A stretch of DNA of 64,000 bases from Pacificibacter marinus (GTDB lineage Bacteria > Pseudomonadota > Alphaproteobacteria > Rhodobacterales > Rhodobacteraceae), in the NCBI RefSeq assembly GCF_900109555.1, contig NZ_FNZV01000002.1:1-64000 (forward strand), in the 5' to 3' direction. Under the pieces are notes generated by a model. That model saw only the letters and a list, made by a program, of their open reading frames with translations, ran no database searches and was not told the origin of the DNA. A program made the translations under genes and the position numbers. Positions 26,777 to 35,864 of the stretch are shown one piece after another; the stretch's first letter is position 1, and each line of letters opens with the position of its first letter.

Positions 26777-27553
26777 TCAATCCATCCCCAAATATGCGCT
26801 TTGAACTTCGGAATCAGCCGCAATGTGCGCATAGCTGCCTTCGCAAATTTTTCGGCCATAACTGAGCACGACACATTGATCGCACAGACGTTCGATCACG
26901 CCCATTTCGTGCTCAATAATAATGATCGATAGATCGCCCATACGCTCGCGCACAGCCAAAATATCATCCATCATCTGAGCCGTTTCATCATGTGTCATCC
27001 CTGCGGATGGCTCATCGAGCAACAATAGCTTAGGCTCAGAAATCAACGCACGGCAAATCTCAATCCGACGGCGTTCGATCATGGGCAGGGACCCAACTGG
27101 CTCGAACATCCGATCAGCCAAGTCTGTGGAAAACCCCGCCACGAGGTCGCGAGCTTGTGTGTAGAACTCTTCGATTTGCTCACGCAGCGCACGGCGTTGG
27201 AATAAATTAAACCAAAGCCCTGTGTTCAATCGTGCGTGATTGCCAATCATGATGTTGTCATAAATCGACAAAGGCAGGCACAAACGCGAGCGTTGAAATG
27301 TGCGCGCGATACCTGCTTCATACACCTTGCGCGCACTCATTCCGGTAATATCAGCCCCGTCAAAGTGCACTTCCCCCTGACTTGGCGCGTAGATGCCCGT
27401 CATAAGGTTAAAACTAGTGGTTTTGCCTGAACCATTGGGCCCGATAAGACCAATAATTTCTCCTCGTTTGACCTGCATATCAAACCCGTCCAGCGCGCGA
27501 ACGCCGCCGAAGTTTTTGCCAAGGTCCTTAAATTCAAGAAGCACGTCGGTCAT
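26777..27553 (-). CDS. livG: Branched-chain amino acid-type ABC transporter ATPase (LivG)
   Basis: 258 residues from MTDVLLEFKD. It has Walker A IGPNGSGKTTSFNLM and Walker B LLLLDEPSAGMTHDET. The usual signature is replaced by the LivG-type SLPMIERRRIEICRAL. The ATG shares one base with the LivM stop (TAATG), so translation is coupled. Confidence 0.9.
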   Translation of the reverse strand: MTDVLLEFKDLGKNFGGVRALDGFDMQVKRGEIIGLIGPNGSGKTTSFNLMTGIYAPSQGEVHFDGADITGMSARKVYEAGIARTFQRSRLCLPLSIYDNIMIGNHARLNTGLWFNLFQRRALREQIEEFYTQARDLVAGFSTDLADRMFEPVGSLPMIERRRIEICRALISEPKLLLLDEPSAGMTHDETAQMMDDILAVRERMGDLSIIIIEHEMGVIERLCDQCVVLSYGRKICEGSYAHIAADSEVQSAYLGMD

Positions 27554-28734
27554 TATTCCGGTCTCCAATTGGGAAAGTAACTGCGCACTTTGCGCGGTAT
27601 TAAGCCTTCTGGCCGGAACAGCAGCACAAGGATCACGACGACAGAAAAGAGCAAAAAGCGGTATTCTTGGATGATTTGTAGTTTCTCAGGCAAAATCACC
27701 ACGATGACGGCTGCCAAAGCAGTCCCCCAGAGGCTTCCCATTCCGCCCAAAAGAACGATTGCGACCATCAAAAGACTATCGGAAAAACTGAAACTGTTTG
27801 GTGCGATAAAGCTGATCATCATGCCATACAGCGCGCCGGCGACCCCGACCAGAACGTTACCGAATGTAAATGCCAGTACTTTTGCACGAACAACATTCAA
27901 CCCGAAACATGCAGATGCCGTTTCATCAAGTCGGACACTATCTAGCGTCAAACCAATCCACGAGCGTTCAAGGCGTTGCACAAACATAAAGGCAAGAGCT
28001 GCCAGTCCAGCGCCAAGCAGCGCGTAGTTGACATAAAAGGACATCTCGAGCCCCAAAAACACTGGGCTAGAATTGAAATCCCAGCCAAAGGTTTTCATCG
28101 GGCCAACCATCAACCCCTGCGGTCCGCCCAACACATCATTGACCTCCAAAAAGGTCTTGAACATGACGCTAAAAGCGATGGTGACAACAGCAGAATAATG
28201 TCCAGCAGTCCGCACCACGGGCACGATCAACAAGCACCCAATCAATGCTGAGAGTACGCCACCAGCAACCAAAATAAGAAGCGGAGGAACCGCGCCGTGA
28301 TTGGTCAAAACGGCTGCCGTATAAGCCCCGACACCGAAAAAGGACGCGCCTGCGAAATTCACCATGCCAGTCAAGCCAAACTGTACGTTCAGCCCAAAGG
28401 CCACAGTCATGTAGAGCAATGTCGTTGTCAGCATGAGCAGTGGGAAATGTTCTTGTCCCAACAAAAAGATCACGGATACCAGTGCCAAAAGAATAGCAAT
28501 ATTCATACTACGCGCATGGCCGCGCATCGCGGCAGACATGCTGGCTTGAAGTCCAGTTTTCCCTAACGTCACGCCCGCCATAGCCGCAAGTGCGACCATG
28601 CCAAGCACCGCAAGTTCAGATTCAGCCAATAAGAACTGCCATCCAAAGAGTGCGATCGCAACGATCACGATAAGACCGACCGCCAAAGCCGGCATCCCCA
28701 TCCAGCGTACATCAGAGTTTGTTTTATTTTGCAT
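27553..28734 (-). CDS. livM: ABC transporter permease (LivM)
   Basis: About 393 residues with ten or more hydrophobic segments. The N-terminal extension (about 1-110) precedes the conserved LivM core (TTLLYMTVAFGLNVQFGLTG, then MVNFAGASFFGVGAYTAA). It forms the membrane channel with LivH. The start at 28734 (MQNKTNS) is 13 bases upstream of the end of LivH, so the genes overlap. Confidence 0.9.
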   Translation of the reverse strand: MQNKTNSDVRWMGMPALAVGLIVIVAIALFGWQFLLAESELAVLGMVALAAMAGVTLGKTGLQASMSAAMRGHARSMNIAILLALVSVIFLLGQEHFPLLMLTTTLLYMTVAFGLNVQFGLTGMVNFAGASFFGVGAYTAAVLTNHGAVPPLLILVAGGVLSALIGCLLIVPVVRTAGHYSAVVTIAFSVMFKTFLEVNDVLGGPQGLMVGPMKTFGWDFNSSPVFLGLEMSFYVNYALLGAGLAALAFMFVQRLERSWIGLTLDSVRLDETASACFGLNVVRAKVLAFTFGNVLVGVAGALYGMMISFIAPNSFSFSDSLLMVAIVLLGGMGSLWGTALAAVIVVILPEKLQIIQEYRFLLFSVVVILVLLFRPEGLIPRKVRSYFPNWRPE

Positions 28735-28745
28735 TTTGATGTCCC

Positions 28746-29666
28746 TCACACACGATCACTGCTGCGTTCAGCAATCAATCCAGTCGGCTTCCAAGCCATC
28801 AATGCGATCACAACACCAAAAGCGAACACGTCTTTATATGCACTAGCAAAAGGCAGCGCGACGGCCCCAATGGTCTGCAATGCAGCAAACAAAAATCCGC
28901 CCAAAATTGCGCCATAGATATTGCCCAGCCCACCAATAATAGCTGCACAAAACCCAATGAGCCCTAACAGCAAACCCATGCCAAAATTGACCTCATTGTA
29001 GTAAAGGCCGTTCATGATCCCAGCAAAAGCAGCCGCCCCTGAGCCAATCGCAAAGGTAACCAACACAATCATTGTATAGTTGATGCCCATGATTTTTGCG
29101 GTTTCTTCATCTTGAGCCACGGCGCGAATTGCCAAGCCCAGTCGCGTGCGATTGATCACCAAATTCAAACCAATAATCACTGCGACCCCCGCAGCAACAA
29201 GAATCACACTATCTGCACGCAACGAGAACCCGCCCAAATCAACAGACGCTGTCGGCAACAAGGCCGGAAAGGCTTTTGGATTTGATCCATCTGGATAAAA
29301 CAAACGCACAGCTTCGCGAATAGCGGTTCCTAGCATGAGCGTGATCAAAAGAATATTCAGTGGCGGTGCCGATTTCAAAGGCAACACCAGATAGCGCGCA
29401 ATCACCGCGCCGAGCATTGCGGTGGTCACAATTGACACGATTAAGATCGCCGCAATCATCACCCACGGGTTTTCAATGCCTAGGGACAGCAGGCCAATAT
29501 AAACTGTAAAACCTGTGAATGACCCCAGCATAAGCACATCGCCATGTGAGAATTTAATCACGTCGAGCACACCAAAAAAAAGTGTAAAACCGACAGCTAC
29601 TAGAGCATACATCGTTCCCAACATGACGCCATTGGCCAAGTACTGACCAAAAAGACCGATATCCAT
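28746..29666 (-). CDS. livH: ABC transporter permease (LivH)
   Basis: 306 residues and about eight hydrophobic helices, with the LivH motif GTMYALVAVGFTLFFGVLDV near the start and GLGNIYGAILGGFLFAALQT near the end. GGAGG lies 8 bases before the ATG. It is separated from the binding-protein gene by 70 bases containing an attenuator-like hairpin. Confidence 0.92.
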   Translation of the reverse strand: MDIGLFGQYLANGVMLGTMYALVAVGFTLFFGVLDVIKFSHGDVLMLGSFTGFTVYIGLLSLGIENPWVMIAAILIVSIVTTAMLGAVIARYLVLPLKSAPPLNILLITLMLGTAIREAVRLFYPDGSNPKAFPALLPTASVDLGGFSLRADSVILVAAGVAVIIGLNLVINRTRLGLAIRAVAQDEETAKIMGINYTMIVLVTFAIGSGAAAFAGIMNGLYYNEVNFGMGLLLGLIGFCAAIIGGLGNIYGAILGGFLFAALQTIGAVALPFASAYKDVFAFGVVIALMAWKPTGLIAERSSDRV

Positions 29667-29682
29667 CGGAGAGCCTCCAAAA

Positions 29683-29722
29683 ATTAAAAAGGGGGCGGGA
29701 TGTAAAATACACCCAGCCCCAA
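29683..29722 (-). terminator. Attenuator-like hairpin between livK and livH
   Basis: On the minus strand GGGGCTGGGTGT, a short loop and ACATCCCGCCCCC form a long stem, followed by CTTTTT. Partial termination here would give more binding-protein mRNA than permease mRNA, a common arrangement in such operons. Confidence 0.7.
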
Positions 29723-29736
29723 TAAGATCAGACGAA

Positions 29737-30915
29737 TTACTTGCCAGTTAGCGTGCGTGTGCCATCAGCATATTCACTATCTGCCCAGACGACCCATTCA
29801 CCATCTTGAGCAACATATTCAGTAATCAAAGCCACGGTATTTTGACCGTTGGCATCGAATGTCACCGCTCCTGTGATGGATTCGTGGTCTTGTACATCTG
29901 CAAGATAAGCCGTCACATCTTTGCGATCAGGACCAACTTCTTCGACTGCATCCATCAACAAGTTCATTGCCGAGAAAGAAAACGGTCCGTATGCCTCAAA
30001 CGCTTCGCCAAAGTCAGCTTTTTCATACTCAGCCATGAAGTATTCGCCACCTGGCAATTTTTCAGCAGGCGCACCTTCTAAAAATGTCACAGTGCCTTCA
30101 GCCAAGTCGCCGCTCAACCCTTTAAAGTAGGCTTCAGATTTCAAACCAGATGCCCCTTGGAATTGGGCCTCAATACCAAGTTTGTCCATTTGTTGGCGGA
30201 TACGCACAGCAAGCGGCGTCAAGCCGCCAAAGTACACAACCTCAGGGTTCAACTGTTTGATTTTGGTCAATTCAGCTGTGAAATCCTGTTGATCTGACGT
30301 GACGCCAAAGGTTCCAATAATCTCACCACCGTCTTCGGTCAGGTATTTAGAAAAGTAAGTATTGTGGCCTTTGCCATAGTCAGTCGTATCATGAATGATC
30401 GCCCAAGTTTTGTACCCTTGGTCTGTCATAAACTCTGCCGCAGCATCATTTTGGTTGATCATCGTACCATTGATACGGTGGACCTCGGTGTAATCATTTC
30501 CATAAGTGATGTCAGGCAATACAGCGCCCCATACGATCACAGGCAAGTTGAATTTGTGATAGATATCAACAGCGCCCATCGCCACGGACGAACAGTAATG
30601 CGTCACAGCGCCAACAACATCGCGGCTTGCAGCAAGCTTGGTTGCGACCTGTACGCCGACGTTTGGTTTGCACTCATCGTCCAACACTTCCAACTCATAC
30701 TCGTATTTGGAGTCTGGATTTTGATTGCGCAGAGCAACAGCGAGCTCGGCAGAGTTACGGCCGCCAAGGCCAATGCTAGACACACCGCCAGTCAATGGGC
30801 CGATAAAGCCAACCTTTACGGTGTCTTTTGCCATTGCCGCACTTGCGAAACTCAGGGAAAGTGATGCTGCAAGTGCAGCGGAGATGATTGTGCGTCGATT
30901 TCCGGCGTATGCCAT
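29737..30915 (-). CDS. livK: ABC transporter substrate-binding protein (LivK-like)
   Basis: 392 residues. A signal peptide (about 1-29: basic start GNRRT, hydrophobic ALAASLSLSFASA, cleavage after AMA) precedes a type I periplasmic binding fold starting KDTVKVGFIGPLTGGVSSIG. It would bind an amino-acid-like ligand. The neighbouring amidase and M20 deacylase suggest an amide or N-acyl ligand rather than simple leucine; that is inference. It is first in the minus operon and divergent from the XRE-cupin gene. Confidence 0.9.
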   Translation of the reverse strand: MAYAGNRRTIISAALAASLSLSFASAAMAKDTVKVGFIGPLTGGVSSIGLGGRNSAELAVALRNQNPDSKYEYELEVLDDECKPNVGVQVATKLAASRDVVGAVTHYCSSVAMGAVDIYHKFNLPVIVWGAVLPDITYGNDYTEVHRINGTMINQNDAAAEFMTDQGYKTWAIIHDTTDYGKGHNTYFSKYLTEDGGEIIGTFGVTSDQQDFTAELTKIKQLNPEVVYFGGLTPLAVRIRQQMDKLGIEAQFQGASGLKSEAYFKGLSGDLAEGTVTFLEGAPAEKLPGGEYFMAEYEKADFGEAFEAYGPFSFSAMNLLMDAVEEVGPDRKDVTAYLADVQDHESITGAVTFDANGQNTVALITEYVAQDGEWVVWADSEYADGTRTLTGK

Positions 30916-30976
30916 GACAGTTTTCCTACTTTTAATTCCATAAAATTGCAGCTGACGAAAGATATAGGCTGCTCGG

Positions 30977-31000
30977 CTTCATGTTTTTGTATGCATGAAG
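30977..31000. promoter_or_regulatory. Inverted repeat in livK/XRE divergent promoter region
   Basis: CTTCATG at 30977-30983 and CATGAAG at 30994-31000 form a 7+10+7 inverted repeat directly beside a second, tighter repeat. Both could be operator or promoter elements for livK. Confidence 0.35.
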
Positions 31001-31001
31001 A

Positions 31002-31020
31002 ATTTGAACCACGTTCAAAT
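31002..31020. promoter_or_regulatory. Candidate operator: perfect ATTTGAAC-CAC-GTTCAAAT
   Basis: An 8+3+8 perfect inverted repeat in the 284-base divergent gap between livK and the XRE-cupin regulator. Its size and symmetry suit a dimeric helix-turn-helix protein, and the adjacent regulator is the obvious candidate. Confidence 0.5.
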
Positions 31021-31199
31021 CAATTTCAAAAATTCCCTTATTTATAGAAATATTTCGATTGTGGTGAAAAAATAAGCAATAAAATGCCCGTTTGATACTC
31101 AAACACTCAACAACAGAGGGCTATCACCTGCTGGTTTGCAAAACCTTCAATATCGTTCATACATAAAACCAAGAACCCGCTGAAGATCGAAGGCCAACA

Positions 31200-31787
31200 A
31201 TGGAACACCCAAATCAAGGACAAACGCCGATTCAAGATCTCGGCGCGCGCTTACGGAACGAACGACAAAACAAAGGCCTCACACTCAAAAAACTCGCCGA
31301 CCTTGCCGGCTGCTCTCTATCAATGTTGTCCAAAATAGAAACAGAGCAAGCGTCCCCATCTCTTAAAACCCTGCACCAAATCACGTCTGCTTTGGATACA
31401 TCTATTTTGCAGCTCTTTGCAGAGGCCGCGGGTCAAGATGTTCGCCATTACCGCCCCGGAGATCGGCCCTCTGTCATCGTGAGACGTCAAAGTGATCAGC
31501 CTGCCATCGTGATCGAGCGACTGTCGCCCAGTTACCCTGGCACCAAACTCGATGCCAACATTCATACGCTAGAACCCAAAGCCGACAGCGGCGGAGATAT
31601 TACGCATGAAGGCGAAGAGATTGGATATGTCCTAGAAGGTTCAGCTGATCTTTTTGTAAATGGCGAGCTTATTTCATTGGTTCAGGGCGATTCATTTTAC
31701 TTTTCATCGCCCCTCCCACACCGCTACCGCAATACATTTGATGGCACTACACGTATTTTATGGGTGAATACACCGCCAACGTTTTAA
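31200..31787 (+). CDS. XRE family regulator with cupin sensor domain
   Basis: 195 residues. The helix-turn-helix (about 14-70) reads LGARLRNERQNKGLTLKKLA, then GCSLSMLSKIE. A C-terminal cupin_2 barrel (about 120-193) reads HEGEEIGYVLEGSADLFVNG. Proteins of this build (for example PuuR) bind a small ligand in the cupin and control the neighbouring catabolic operon. It is divergent from the Liv/M20/amidase operon and probably controls it through the inverted repeats in between. Confidence 0.88.
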   Translation: MEHPNQGQTPIQDLGARLRNERQNKGLTLKKLADLAGCSLSMLSKIETEQASPSLKTLHQITSALDTSILQLFAEAAGQDVRHYRPGDRPSVIVRRQSDQPAIVIERLSPSYPGTKLDANIHTLEPKADSGGDITHEGEEIGYVLEGSADLFVNGELISLVQGDSFYFSSPLPHRYRNTFDGTTRILWVNTPPTF

Positions 31788-32112
31788 GATCGATCTGACA
31801 GTGAAAGTTTACGTTTAAACTTAGGCGCCCAGTTTACAGGGACGCACCTTGTAGTGCCATCAGTATGTGAATCCCTCTGAAACATAGAGATTCTTTGCTC
31901 GCACGAGATACTCTAAAAGCAAGGACGAGCCTTTGCTAAGACAACCGTGACCATGCGACAGTGTCAAATGTCTGCTTAAATAGAACTCCTTATCCGCTTG
32001 TTGAATGTCACTGAGAACTAACCCGGTATTGTCACCGAGATTTGCCCTGCTTCCAGTTATGTATCGCTGGCTATCCCTAGATAGGCGATCACCTGCCGAA
32101 GATTGAACCATC
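31788..32112. other. Gene-free stretch before the IS3 element
   Basis: 325 bases. A minus-strand open frame at 31860-32138 has no ribosome site and runs into the IS end, so I do not call it. No terminator with a clear T-run is seen after the XRE gene. Confidence 0.4.
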
Positions 32113-32240
32113 TGACCTGCCCCCCAAGGCTCCCTCATTCATAATGAGAGTTTGCGGGTTTGGATTTCATATTCGTGATCGTCTTTTTGGGCAAGCGCGT
32201 CGTGCGCGGAGCCCTCAAGTTGCTCAAGCGCCCGGCGCGC

Positions 32241-33063
32241 TTAAGTGGGCGTTTTGTTCCCGAGAGACGAGTGCGGTCTGACCTGATTGTAGTCGTATCG
32301 CCAAAGCGCCAGTTTTCTGCGGGCGTCATCTAAAGTGTCGAAGATTTCCTCATTCAGCAGCTCGTCTCGCAGGCTGCCATTAAAGCTTTCGATGAAGCCA
32401 TTCTGCTGCGGTTTGCCCGGATCGATGTAATGCCAATCCACGTCGTTATCGCCAGCCCACTTCAGGATCGCGCGACTGGTAAACTCCGTCCCGTTGTCAC
32501 TGACAATACAAGCAGGCTTTCCGTAGACGCGCACCAGTGCGTCCAATTCACGGGCAACCCGCGCGCCAGAGATGCTGGTATCGGCCATCAGGCACAGGTT
32601 CTCACGGCAGCAGTCGTCATTCACTGCCAGCATGCGAAACTTACGAGATGCGCCGAACGTATCAGACACAAAATCCAACGATCCCGTTGACCGGCAGGTG
32701 GTTGCAACCAACCACCGAGAGGGGGCGCTCGCCTGGGCGCAAAGCCACGGGCATAGGTGTCCGCGATCCACGCGCACGTTTACGGCCTCTGCGCCGCCGG
32801 ACACCCAGCTTTTCCTCGGTGTAGAGACGATACAGTTTCTTGTGGTTCATAATCATGCCTTTGCGTTCCAACAAAACACCAATCCGGCGATAGCCGAACC
32901 GACGCCGTTTGCTGGCAATCGCCTTCATCTCTTCGCGAACTTCAGGTTTATCCGGCGGCTTGTCACGCCGGACGGTCTTGGGATCGACACCAACAAGCCT
33001 GCACGCTCGACGTTGCGAGATATCATGATCCCGCATTGCCTTGCGTGCTACAGCCCGTCGCAA
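32241..33063 (-). pseudogene. IS3-family transposase orfB, frameshifted by small insertion
   Basis: The first part (33063 to about 32725) carries the HTH_21 region ending [10 protein letters not shown]. The second part carries the DDE integrase core: [45 protein letters not shown]. Where GERWSLDFV is expected, about 40 extra bases (about 32680-32725, containing a GGTGGTTG/CAACCACC hairpin) shift the frame. Joining by normal IS3 frameshifting happens between orfA and orfB, not here, so this is real damage. Confidence 0.82.
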
Positions 33064-33074
33064 ACTCGGTGTCG

Positions 33075-33338
33075 TCAGTTCTTTCCCAGCAAATCTTTCA
33101 ACACAACATTGTCGAGCATCGTGTCCGCCAGAAGGCGCTTCAGCTTGGCGTTCTCGTCCTCCAGCGACTTAAGGCGATGGGTGTCAGAAACGTTCATGCC
33201 GCCATATTTGGCCTTGAATTTGTAGAACGAAGCAGGGCTCAGGCCATGTCTGCGACACACCTCTGCCGTCGGCATCCCAGCTTCCTGTTCTTTGATCATC
33301 CTGATTATTTGGGCTTCAGTAAAACGACTCTGTCGCAT
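33075..33338 (-). CDS. IS3-family transposase orfA
   Basis: About 87 residues from MRQSRFTEAQIIRMIKEQEA. A helix-turn-helix (VCRRHGLSPASFYKFKAKYG) and a leucine-zipper tail (LKSLEDENAKLKRLLADTML) are typical of IS3 orfA proteins. An alternative start at 33365 adds nine residues. The downstream frame would be joined to orfB by -1 slippage near the end in an active element. It looks intact, but its partner is broken. Confidence 0.8.
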   Translation of the reverse strand: MRQSRFTEAQIIRMIKEQEAGMPTAEVCRRHGLSPASFYKFKAKYGGMNVSDTHRLKSLEDENAKLKRLLADTMLDNVVLKDLLGKN

Positions 33339-33405
33339 TTGTTTGCTCCTTCGAAGGTTGAGCAAACTCTACATCAAACTGAGGGAAGTTTCGGGGAGCA
33401 GGTCA

Positions 33406-33604
33406 CAGCCATTGCCACTTCTCCGAAACAAGAGGCATTGAACTTCCGCTGTTGTGCGAAGTACACTCAAGATACGTCCGTCTACATTGCATTTTAACTT
33501 AGACGACACGGCCAGATAACTGCGCCAAGAACTTTTCAATACCTTGTTATTTAAGGAAGTAATTTTTGTTTTCGTCAGTCCGCCTTATCAATTATGACTA
33601 TGGT
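33406..33604. other. Short debris between IS3 and the MATE pseudogene
   Basis: No gene seen. The sequence probably belongs to the disrupted upstream part of the MATE transporter region or the insertion target. Confidence 0.3.
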
Positions 33605-34649
33605 CAGCCATTTTTCTGACAGCATTTATTCCAACCCTATACTCCACCGTTAGGATATATTTTCTCAATAGCCTTCCCGATACTTGGAGTCTTTCGATCG
33701 CAGCACAGGCAGCATGGCTGGGCCTTACGTACGAGGTCGTGCAAGAAGCTCTTTTATTGCCGCTCTATTACCTATTTGGCCAAGCAATCGGGAGTCGAGT
33801 TGAGCTGCGCGATAGGGTAAGCACTTCTCTTCTTGTAACATTAGCAGCTTATGCGGTGCTAACGCTCGGGATACTGTTTGGCGCGGACTGGTTGACCAAG
33901 GCGATGGCCCAGCAAGTAGACCTGCAGGTTACTACCTCTCACTACATCAGTCTTGAAGCCATTGGATACATGGTCGGCGCGCTCAACGACATTTGCATTA
34001 TTGTCATTGTCGCGCTTTCGCGGCAAAGGTTGCTGATTGGCTTCGCGTGTCCGCAAAATCTGGACTGGAATCCGCCGTTCGTAATCTCGCATTTTCATTG
34101 ATGATCCTGCGCTTGATGAATGAAGTGGATGAGGCGGGTGTTTTCTGGGTGGCTAACAGCTTTATTTGGGGCTGGCTTCTATTGCCGGTGCTTACCCTCG
34201 GAATCCTTCTTCGCCAGGATGCGGGTAATCATGCTGGGCGACTTGAGGGGCGCCTTGCGGGCTACCTTTGGATAGTTGGTGGGGTAGTTTGCCTCTGGGT
34301 CCTGTCGATCCTAGCATGGTCTTGGTTTATCAGCACTATCATGGCCTCACCCGAGCCGGAGCGCATTGTGTCGCTCGTGCTGCTCATGCTTGGGTTTTAC
34401 GTGGTCTTCGCCTTGAACCATATCCTCGACAGTTACCTATATGGTATGGGACGAACGGATTTGATGCTCTACCAGTCACTTTTCGTCAGCGTCGTCTATT
34501 ATGGCGCAGCCCTCCTTGCTTATTGGACAGGTATTTTCGTTCCGGATCTGCAAAAGATTGCGTTGCTGTTCGGAGGCGGCATCGTTGCCGACAGCGCCCT
34601 GACACTGTGGCAGGTGCGCAAGGCTGGGTATTTTAGATTGGCTACATGA
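33605..34649 (+). pseudogene. MATE-family efflux transporter, internal deletion and frameshift
   Basis: The first part reads TVRIYFLNSLPDTWSLSIAA, then LLLPLYYLFGQAIGSRVELR, up to LNDICIIVIVALSRQRLLI (about 34035). The frame then shifts and resumes at DWLRVSAKSGLESAVRNLAF through to the stop at 34649. The two parts look like the N-terminal and C-terminal pieces of one MATE-type drug/Na+ antiporter, with about one quarter of the middle missing at the junction. There is no proper start either. It cannot give a working transporter. Confidence 0.7.
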
Positions 34650-34939
34650 AACTATGTAGGCACAGGAATCCTGTAGACCGCGTGATCACATTTCATGACT
34701 GCCAAGTACGTGAACGGCCCTTAGGCTCAAGATAGAAATTACCCGTTACCGTCTGGGTTGTCGGGTAACGGTATTGGCATCATAGCCGATACCATCAATA
34801 GCAAGCCGTTGCCGTCATGGCAGATCGTGGAAGGAGGCAGGTTGTGCAATGAATTGCAATGAAACTCCCTAACCCTAATGAAACTGGCGCGAAGTTTGAG
34901 TGTATTTACTCAGTAAAATAAGAGGTTTTGTGTCATCCC
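34650..34939. other. Gene-free stretch before the tRNA-Arg fragment
   Basis: 290 bases without a gene. Contains a CCCGTTACCG/CGGGTAACGG inverted repeat near 34742-34773 of unknown meaning. Confidence 0.4.
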
Positions 34940-34990
34940 AGTGCCCGCCGAAGGCAGAGGCCGCAGGTTCGAATCCTCTCGGGTGCACCA
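34940..34990 (+). tRNA. 3' fragment of tRNA-Arg(CCG-type); candidate attachment site
   Basis: GCCCGCCGAAGGCAGAGG looks like an anticodon arm with CCG, followed by GTTCGAAT T-loop and acceptor strand CGGGTGC plus ACCA. The 5' half, expected to begin GCACCCG, is missing. The T-stem pairs imperfectly (GCAGG with CCTCT). It is therefore not a working tRNA. A serine-recombinase tail begins 13 bases later, suggesting a decayed integration site. Confidence 0.7.
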
Positions 34991-35002
34991 TTTTGCTTTT
35001 CA

Positions 35003-35290
35003 GTAAAAATCATCCAAAAACCTAAAGATTACAGACATTTGCGGGGTTAGAAATCCATTTTGGCGATCATAGGTCAATGGGGCTTTAAATGCCAATCCGA
35101 GCACTGTTTTCTTGAGTGTCAGGTCTACATTTTCCCAGATATTCCAAGGGTTTGACAGGAATTGTACCGCGAGTTCGAAAATTTGCTCGGATGTGCGCTT
35201 TGATGTGGATTTTTTCTCCCGCTTTTCAATCAAAACTAATTTTTCTTGCTCTAGCTTGGTGATCTTCGTCTCATAGGCAGATGACGGTGG
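35003..35290 (-). pseudogene. C-terminal remnant of a large serine recombinase
   Basis: The minus strand reads a coiled coil (AYETKITKLEQEKLVLIEKR) then QFLSNPWNIWENVDLTLKKT, VLGLAFKAPLTYDRQNGF and TPQMSVIFRF. This NPxxIWxxxxLxxKxxVLxLAF...RxxGFxTPxxSxxF pattern is typical of the C-terminal end of phage/ICE serine recombinases. Catalytic and recombinase domains are missing. It sits next to the tRNA-Arg fragment. Confidence 0.6.
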
Positions 35291-35301
35291 GGTTGCTGGT
35301 T

Positions 35302-35595
35302 TCAGCGATGCGGGCCAACAACGCGTCGAGTTGTTTGTCGGTTTGCCATTTGACGAGTCAGCTCAGCTTTTATCGCATCGGCTTCCTGATCTGGATTGCG
35401 TTGAGCTTCGTCCCAAACAGCGGCTTTCGCTTGGAGTAACTCAAACATTGCGCGATTGATCAGGGAGTAATCCGGCCCATCTGCACGTTCGATATGCAAT
35501 GCACTTAGTGCAAACGGGCTCTCTTCTAAAGCCGAGGCGAGGTCTTCAACAACATTGCAGACACGATCGAAGCGCTTGCTGAAATCATCTGACAT
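35302..35595 (-). CDS. Hypothetical small protein
   Basis: 97 residues, charged and helical (MSDDFSKRFDRVCNVVEDLA). No membrane segment or signal peptide. No strong ribosome binding site, and it sits between mobile remnants and a LysR gene, so it may be a remnant or a true small gene. I do not recognise it. Confidence 0.4.
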   Translation of the reverse strand: MSDDFSKRFDRVCNVVEDLASALEESPFALSALHIERADGPDYSLINRAMFELLQAKAAVWDEAQRNPDQEADAIKAELTRQMANRQTTRRVVGPHR

Positions 35596-35864
35596 GGAAT
35601 GCTTTTCGGCGAAGCAGCATTGCCCGCTAGGGTTAAAATTCTGTCACTTCCTAAAGATAAGCTTTCCAATTCAAATGACATTTCTTTCGCAAAAGGCTGG
35701 TCCAGCGTAGTGCCAGAGGCAGAGTTTCTTACTCGAACATCCGCGCCTTTCGGCTGCCGCAAAAACATTAACGACGAGAATAGGATCATCGCTATGGTCT
35801 GCCATGCGCGGTACTATAACCATAAGACTTGACCGCCTAGGTCATACATTTGGTCGTCGATACG

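Larger units (their letters stand above)
32113..33405 (-). mobile_element. IS3-family insertion sequence, inactivated
   Basis: About 1293 bp bounded by imperfect inverted repeats beginning TGACCTGC at both ends: left TGACCTGCCCCCCAAGGCTC, right (minus) TGACCTGCTCCCCGAAACTT. It carries orfA and a two-part orfB on the minus strand. No obvious target-site duplication flanks it (ATC left, CAG right). The orfB is broken by a ~40-bp insertion, so the copy cannot move on its own. Confidence 0.85.

Noticed and set aside
31860-32138. 92-codon minus-strand frame before the IS3 element
   Set aside because: It begins inside the IS end, has no ribosome site, and shows no recognisable domain.
32241-33063. 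Programmed frameshift in IS3 orfB as explanation for the two parts
   Set aside because: IS3 slippage joins orfA to orfB; here about 40 extra bases interrupt orfB, so it is damage.
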